Of a stretch of 64,000 bases of DNA, positions 61,737 through 64,000 are shown piece after piece. The stretch is from Flavobacterium daemonense. Its GTDB lineage: Bacteria; Bacteroidota; Bacteroidia; Flavobacteriales; Flavobacteriaceae. Numbering within the stretch: the first letter of the stretch is position 1; the number at the start of each line of letters is the position of its first letter. The notes under the pieces are model-generated. The model was not told where the DNA came from and ran no database searches. It worked only from the letters and a program-made list of their open reading frames with translations. The stretch spans positions 1 through 64,000 of the forward strand of contig NZ_VJYD01000016.1 of assembly GCF_007341385.1 (NCBI RefSeq). Reading direction: 5' to 3'. The translations under genes and the position numbers were made by a program.

Positions 61737-62723
61737 TTAGGTCGACATAATGTCTGACACTCTTAATAATTCTCTATCAATTTCTGATTTTCCTTTAATA
61801 GCCTGTTCAAGTGGCGTTAAAACAACTTTATCTTCTTTAAGTCCAACCATATAATTTGATTTTCCTTCAATTAAAGACTCCACAGCTTTTACTCCTAAAC
61901 GGCTTGCCAATACACGATCAAAACAAGATGGAGAACCACCACGCTGCATGTGTCCTAAAACAGATACTCTTACGTCGTACTCTGGCAAATTAGCCTCAAC
62001 GTAATCTTTTAATTCGAATACGTTTTTACCAATTTTATCGCCTTCGGCAATAACAACTATACTTGATGATTTTCCTGAAGCTTTACTTTTTTGAAGTGAA
62101 TCTAACAAACGATCTAAACCAAGATCTTCTTCAGGAATAAGGATTTCTTCTGCTCCCGCCCCAATTCCGGCATTAAGAGCAATATGACCAGCATCTCTAC
62201 CCATAACCTCTACAAAAAACAGACGATTATGTGAACTTGCTGTATCTCTAATTTTATCAATACAATCTACAACAGTATTTAAAGCAGTATCATAACCTAA
62301 TGTGAAACTTGTACCATAAATATCATTATCAATTGTACCAGGAATTCCCATTACTGGAAAATCAAATTCTGAATTAAAAATTAATCCTCCGGTAAAACTT
62401 CCATCTCCACCAATAACCACTAGAGCATCAACTCCAGCTTTTAATAGATTATCGTGTGCTTTTTTTCTACCTTCTGGGGTTCTAAACTCAACCGAACGAG
62501 CCGATTTTAAAATCGTTCCGCCTTTGTTTACAATATTATTTACGCTTCGAGGGCCCATTTCTTTAAAATCACCTTCGATCATTCCTTGATACCCTCTATA
62601 AATTCCTATGCATTCTATATTATGATAAGCGCATGTTCGAACAACTGATCGTATTGCAGCATTCATTCCTGGCGAGTCTCCTCCTGAGGTTAGAACACCA
62701 ACTTTTTTTATTGTTTTTGGCAT
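61737..62723 (-). CDS. pfkA: ATP-dependent 6-phosphofructokinase
   Basis: 328 residues, the size of bacterial PfkA (E. coli 320). ATP site VLTSGGDSPGMNAAIRSVV, IGGDGSFTGG (Gly-Asp-Gly marks the ATP-type, not the pyrophosphate-type), catalytic PGTIDNDI with Asp, FVEVMGRDAGHIA and VLGHMQRGGSPSCFDR. It makes fructose-1,6-bisphosphate, so fructose-6-phosphate from NagB enters here. First gene of the pfkA-gap group. Confidence 0.97.
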   Translation of the reverse strand: MPKTIKKVGVLTSGGDSPGMNAAIRSVVRTCAYHNIECIGIYRGYQGMIEGDFKEMGPRSVNNIVNKGGTILKSARSVEFRTPEGRKKAHDNLLKAGVDALVVIGGDGSFTGGLIFNSEFDFPVMGIPGTIDNDIYGTSFTLGYDTALNTVVDCIDKIRDTASSHNRLFFVEVMGRDAGHIALNAGIGAGAEEILIPEEDLGLDRLLDSLQKSKASGKSSSIVVIAEGDKIGKNVFELKDYVEANLPEYDVRVSVLGHMQRGGSPSCFDRVLASRLGVKAVESLIEGKSNYMVGLKEDKVVLTPLEQAIKGKSEIDRELLRVSDIMST

Positions 62724-63031
62724 TATTTAAGTATTAAGTTGTAAAATTAGCAAACATTCACCACTTTTCCGGCTATGTTTATCATAATTTAATAAAATAT
62801 GTTAAATTCAAACGTTTTCGTTAATAAGTTTTTTGATACCAAAAAATTCATTTAAAATAATAAAAGGCACATATTTTAATTAAATCCTTAAAATTAACAA
62901 TACATAAATGAAGTGTTATAAAATTGCGAAGTACACTTCAATTCAAAAAAGTGTTTAAAAATCTAAAATTAGCACAAAAAAAAACCATTACGCGAATAAT
63001 GGTTTATAATTGGATTTTTTTTAACAATATC
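62724..63031. other. 308-base gap between pfkA and the TamB-like gene
   Basis: AT-rich and without a gene. It should hold the pfkA promoter (the TAATTTTA at 62740-62750 on the minus strand is a weak -7 candidate) and a CG-centred AAACGTTTTCG at 62811-62821 (similar to the palindrome upstream of susC). At 62974-63006 the TamB terminator follows. Confidence 0.4.
62974..63006 (-). terminator. Terminator of the TamB-like gene
   Basis: AAACCATTA-CGCGAA-TAATGGTTT with a T9 run on the minus strand, 26 bases after the stop. Confidence 0.85.
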
Positions 63032-64000
63032 CTAAAAGTCGTCATTATCAGGAATTAAGCCCTGATTATTGTTTTGAGGCGGTGGTTTCTTTTCTTCCTC
63101 CTTTTTCTCTGGTTTCTTTTTATTCTTATCCGCATCTTTTTTAGTGGTAAAATTGATATAATCCGGATTTAAATACGAATCCTGAACATCATCACCAGAA
63201 CTTTTTATAGAGCGTTCTAATTTATGGTTCTTAAAGAGTTTGTTTACTAATTCGCTAAACGTATCAAAATCGACCTCATATGAGATACCCACACCTTGCG
63301 TATAGCCAATTCCTTGTCCTATATAATTAATGTCATTTTCTTTATTAAAAAGTCTCAGGTTCATTGAGCCGTCTTCATTTACTCGGTACAAAATTTCAAT
63401 ATCTCCAACAATAGCTGATTCATTAACTCCTCCTACCGGAACACCAACTTTTCCGTTTATCGAAATTTTTTCATTAATCTGCGACGAAATATTGGCCACA
63501 AACTGACCATCTGCTTCTTGTCCGATTCTTTTATCAGCAGAAATAAAATTCAAATCGATATTTACTTTGTCATTATCTGATTTGATAATTCCCCCCAATA
63601 AACTTGCGGCAGTTTCGGCAAAAGTTCCAGACAAATCGCTCTGATTAAATCCGTCAGGACTCATAAACGAACCTGTCGAAAGCAAATACAAAGCCTGTGT
63701 CTGACGAACGTCTTTATCGTCTAATTTATATTGAATTTCCGATTTCAATACACTGCTCACCGATGGAAACTGAATATCAAAATTAGGATCCGGACTTGCT
63801 AAATCTCCTCTTAAACCAATAACAACTTCAACCGGCACTTTTTTATTAAAAGAAGAATTCTCTAATAATACAGCAGGATTTGCCGATGTTCTATAAACCG
63901 CTTCAAGATTCAGCTGGGCTTTCATTGGGTTTCCTTCCCAAATAATCGAACCTCCTTTTTTAACCGCAAACTTTTTGTCGATCAAACCGCCGTATTTAAA
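63032..64000 (-). CDS. TamB-like translocation/assembly module, C-terminal part (cut by window end)
   Basis: The frame is open to the last base (FKYGGLIDKKFAVKKGG), so the TTG near 63985 is not the start and the gene runs on outside. The 322 visible residues show the end of the DUF490 domain: GSIIWEGNPMKAQLNLEAVYRT, VVIGLRGDLASPDPNFDIQFP, ETAASLLGG, VGVPVGG and YEVDFDTFSELV, then an Asp/Lys/Glu/Pro-rich tail (DADKNKKKPEKKEEEKKPPP). TamB forms a long hydrophobic groove from inner to outer membrane and moves phospholipids. Followed by its own terminator. Confidence 0.9.
   Translation of the reverse strand, partial: FKYGGLIDKKFAVKKGGSIIWEGNPMKAQLNLEAVYRTSANPAVLLENSSFNKKVPVEVVIGLRGDLASPDPNFDIQFPSVSSVLKSEIQYKLDDKDVRQTQALYLLSTGSFMSPDGFNQSDLSGTFAETAASLLGGIIKSDNDKVNIDLNFISADKRIGQEADGQFVANISSQINEKISINGKVGVPVGGVNESAIVGDIEILYRVNEDGSMNLRLFNKENDINYIGQGIGYTQGVGISYEVDFDTFSELVNKLFKNHKLERSIKSSGDDVQDSYLNPDYINFTTKKDADKNKKKPEKKEEEKKPPPQNNNQGLIPDNDDF

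Overview
The window is AT-rich chromosomal DNA from a member of the Bacteroidota, almost certainly a Flavobacterium close to the F. johnsoniae group. Evidence for this includes a giant SprB-type adhesin ending in a type IX secretion (type B) sorting domain with PorP/SprF and OmpA partners, a SusC/SusD pair, the bacillithiol enzyme BshA, a two-domain NagB-deacetylase, and promoters of the Bacteroidetes type (TTTG or TTG, about 19-20 nt, TAnnTTTG). Almost everything is ordinary core chromosome. I see no phage, insertion sequence with transposase, CRISPR array, tRNA or rRNA.

Layout. 1-10120: 3' part of a repeat-rich surface adhesin, then its PorP/SprF-like outer-membrane partner and an OmpA/PD40 protein, closed by a terminator. 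10197-14822 (minus): CAP-domain lipoprotein, pdxH, rnz with a small STAS-like protein, pyrB and pyrR. 14990-16090: small unknown genes, a probable methyltransferase remnant and a half palindromic repeat. 16185-18895 (minus): ABC-F ATPase and a TlpA-like thioredoxin protein. 19348-32346: an amino-sugar utilization locus. GH20 hexosaminidase, NagB-PIG-L fusion, SusD and SusC lie on the minus strand; a LytS-type kinase, a LytTR regulator and an MFS sugar transporter lie on the plus strand. Glycan would be bound and imported by SusCD, cut by the hexosaminidase, moved over the inner membrane by the MFS carrier, and turned into fructose-6-phosphate by NagB. A GlcNAc kinase of the BadF type sits further on (59656-60507), next to mgsA, gap and pfkA, which would take over the product.

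32453-35400: small secreted protein, transaldolase-like aldolase, SDR oxidoreductase, a small membrane protein and the small SRP RNA with a clear promoter. 35485-39975: glutaminyl cyclotransferase and two histidine-degradation genes (hutI, hutG) around a coiled-coil membrane protein. 40100-47070: DEAD-box helicase, hybrid histidine kinase, dicarboxylate symporter, aroC, LpxH-like phosphoesterase. 47229-50491: small envelope proteins and bshA. 50492-56054: an HdrD-like Fe-S protein pair, an MCE/MlaD protein and an amidase. 56137-64000: LptD-like protein, ridA, mgsA, GlcNAc kinase, gap, pfkA and the C-terminal part of a TamB-like protein cut by the window end.

The least explained signals are between genes. 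(1) A family of 78-127 bp palindromes; two members have the same core but different, still self-complementary arms. (2) A second palindrome family starting GTCAGGCTGAGCG. (3) Three hairpins built of 8-nt degenerate repeats, each between co-directional neighbours. (4) Two structured elements sharing a core, in which one stem is swapped from GGG:CCC to CCC:GGG. (5) A hairpin terminator whose loop holds the stop codons of two convergent genes.
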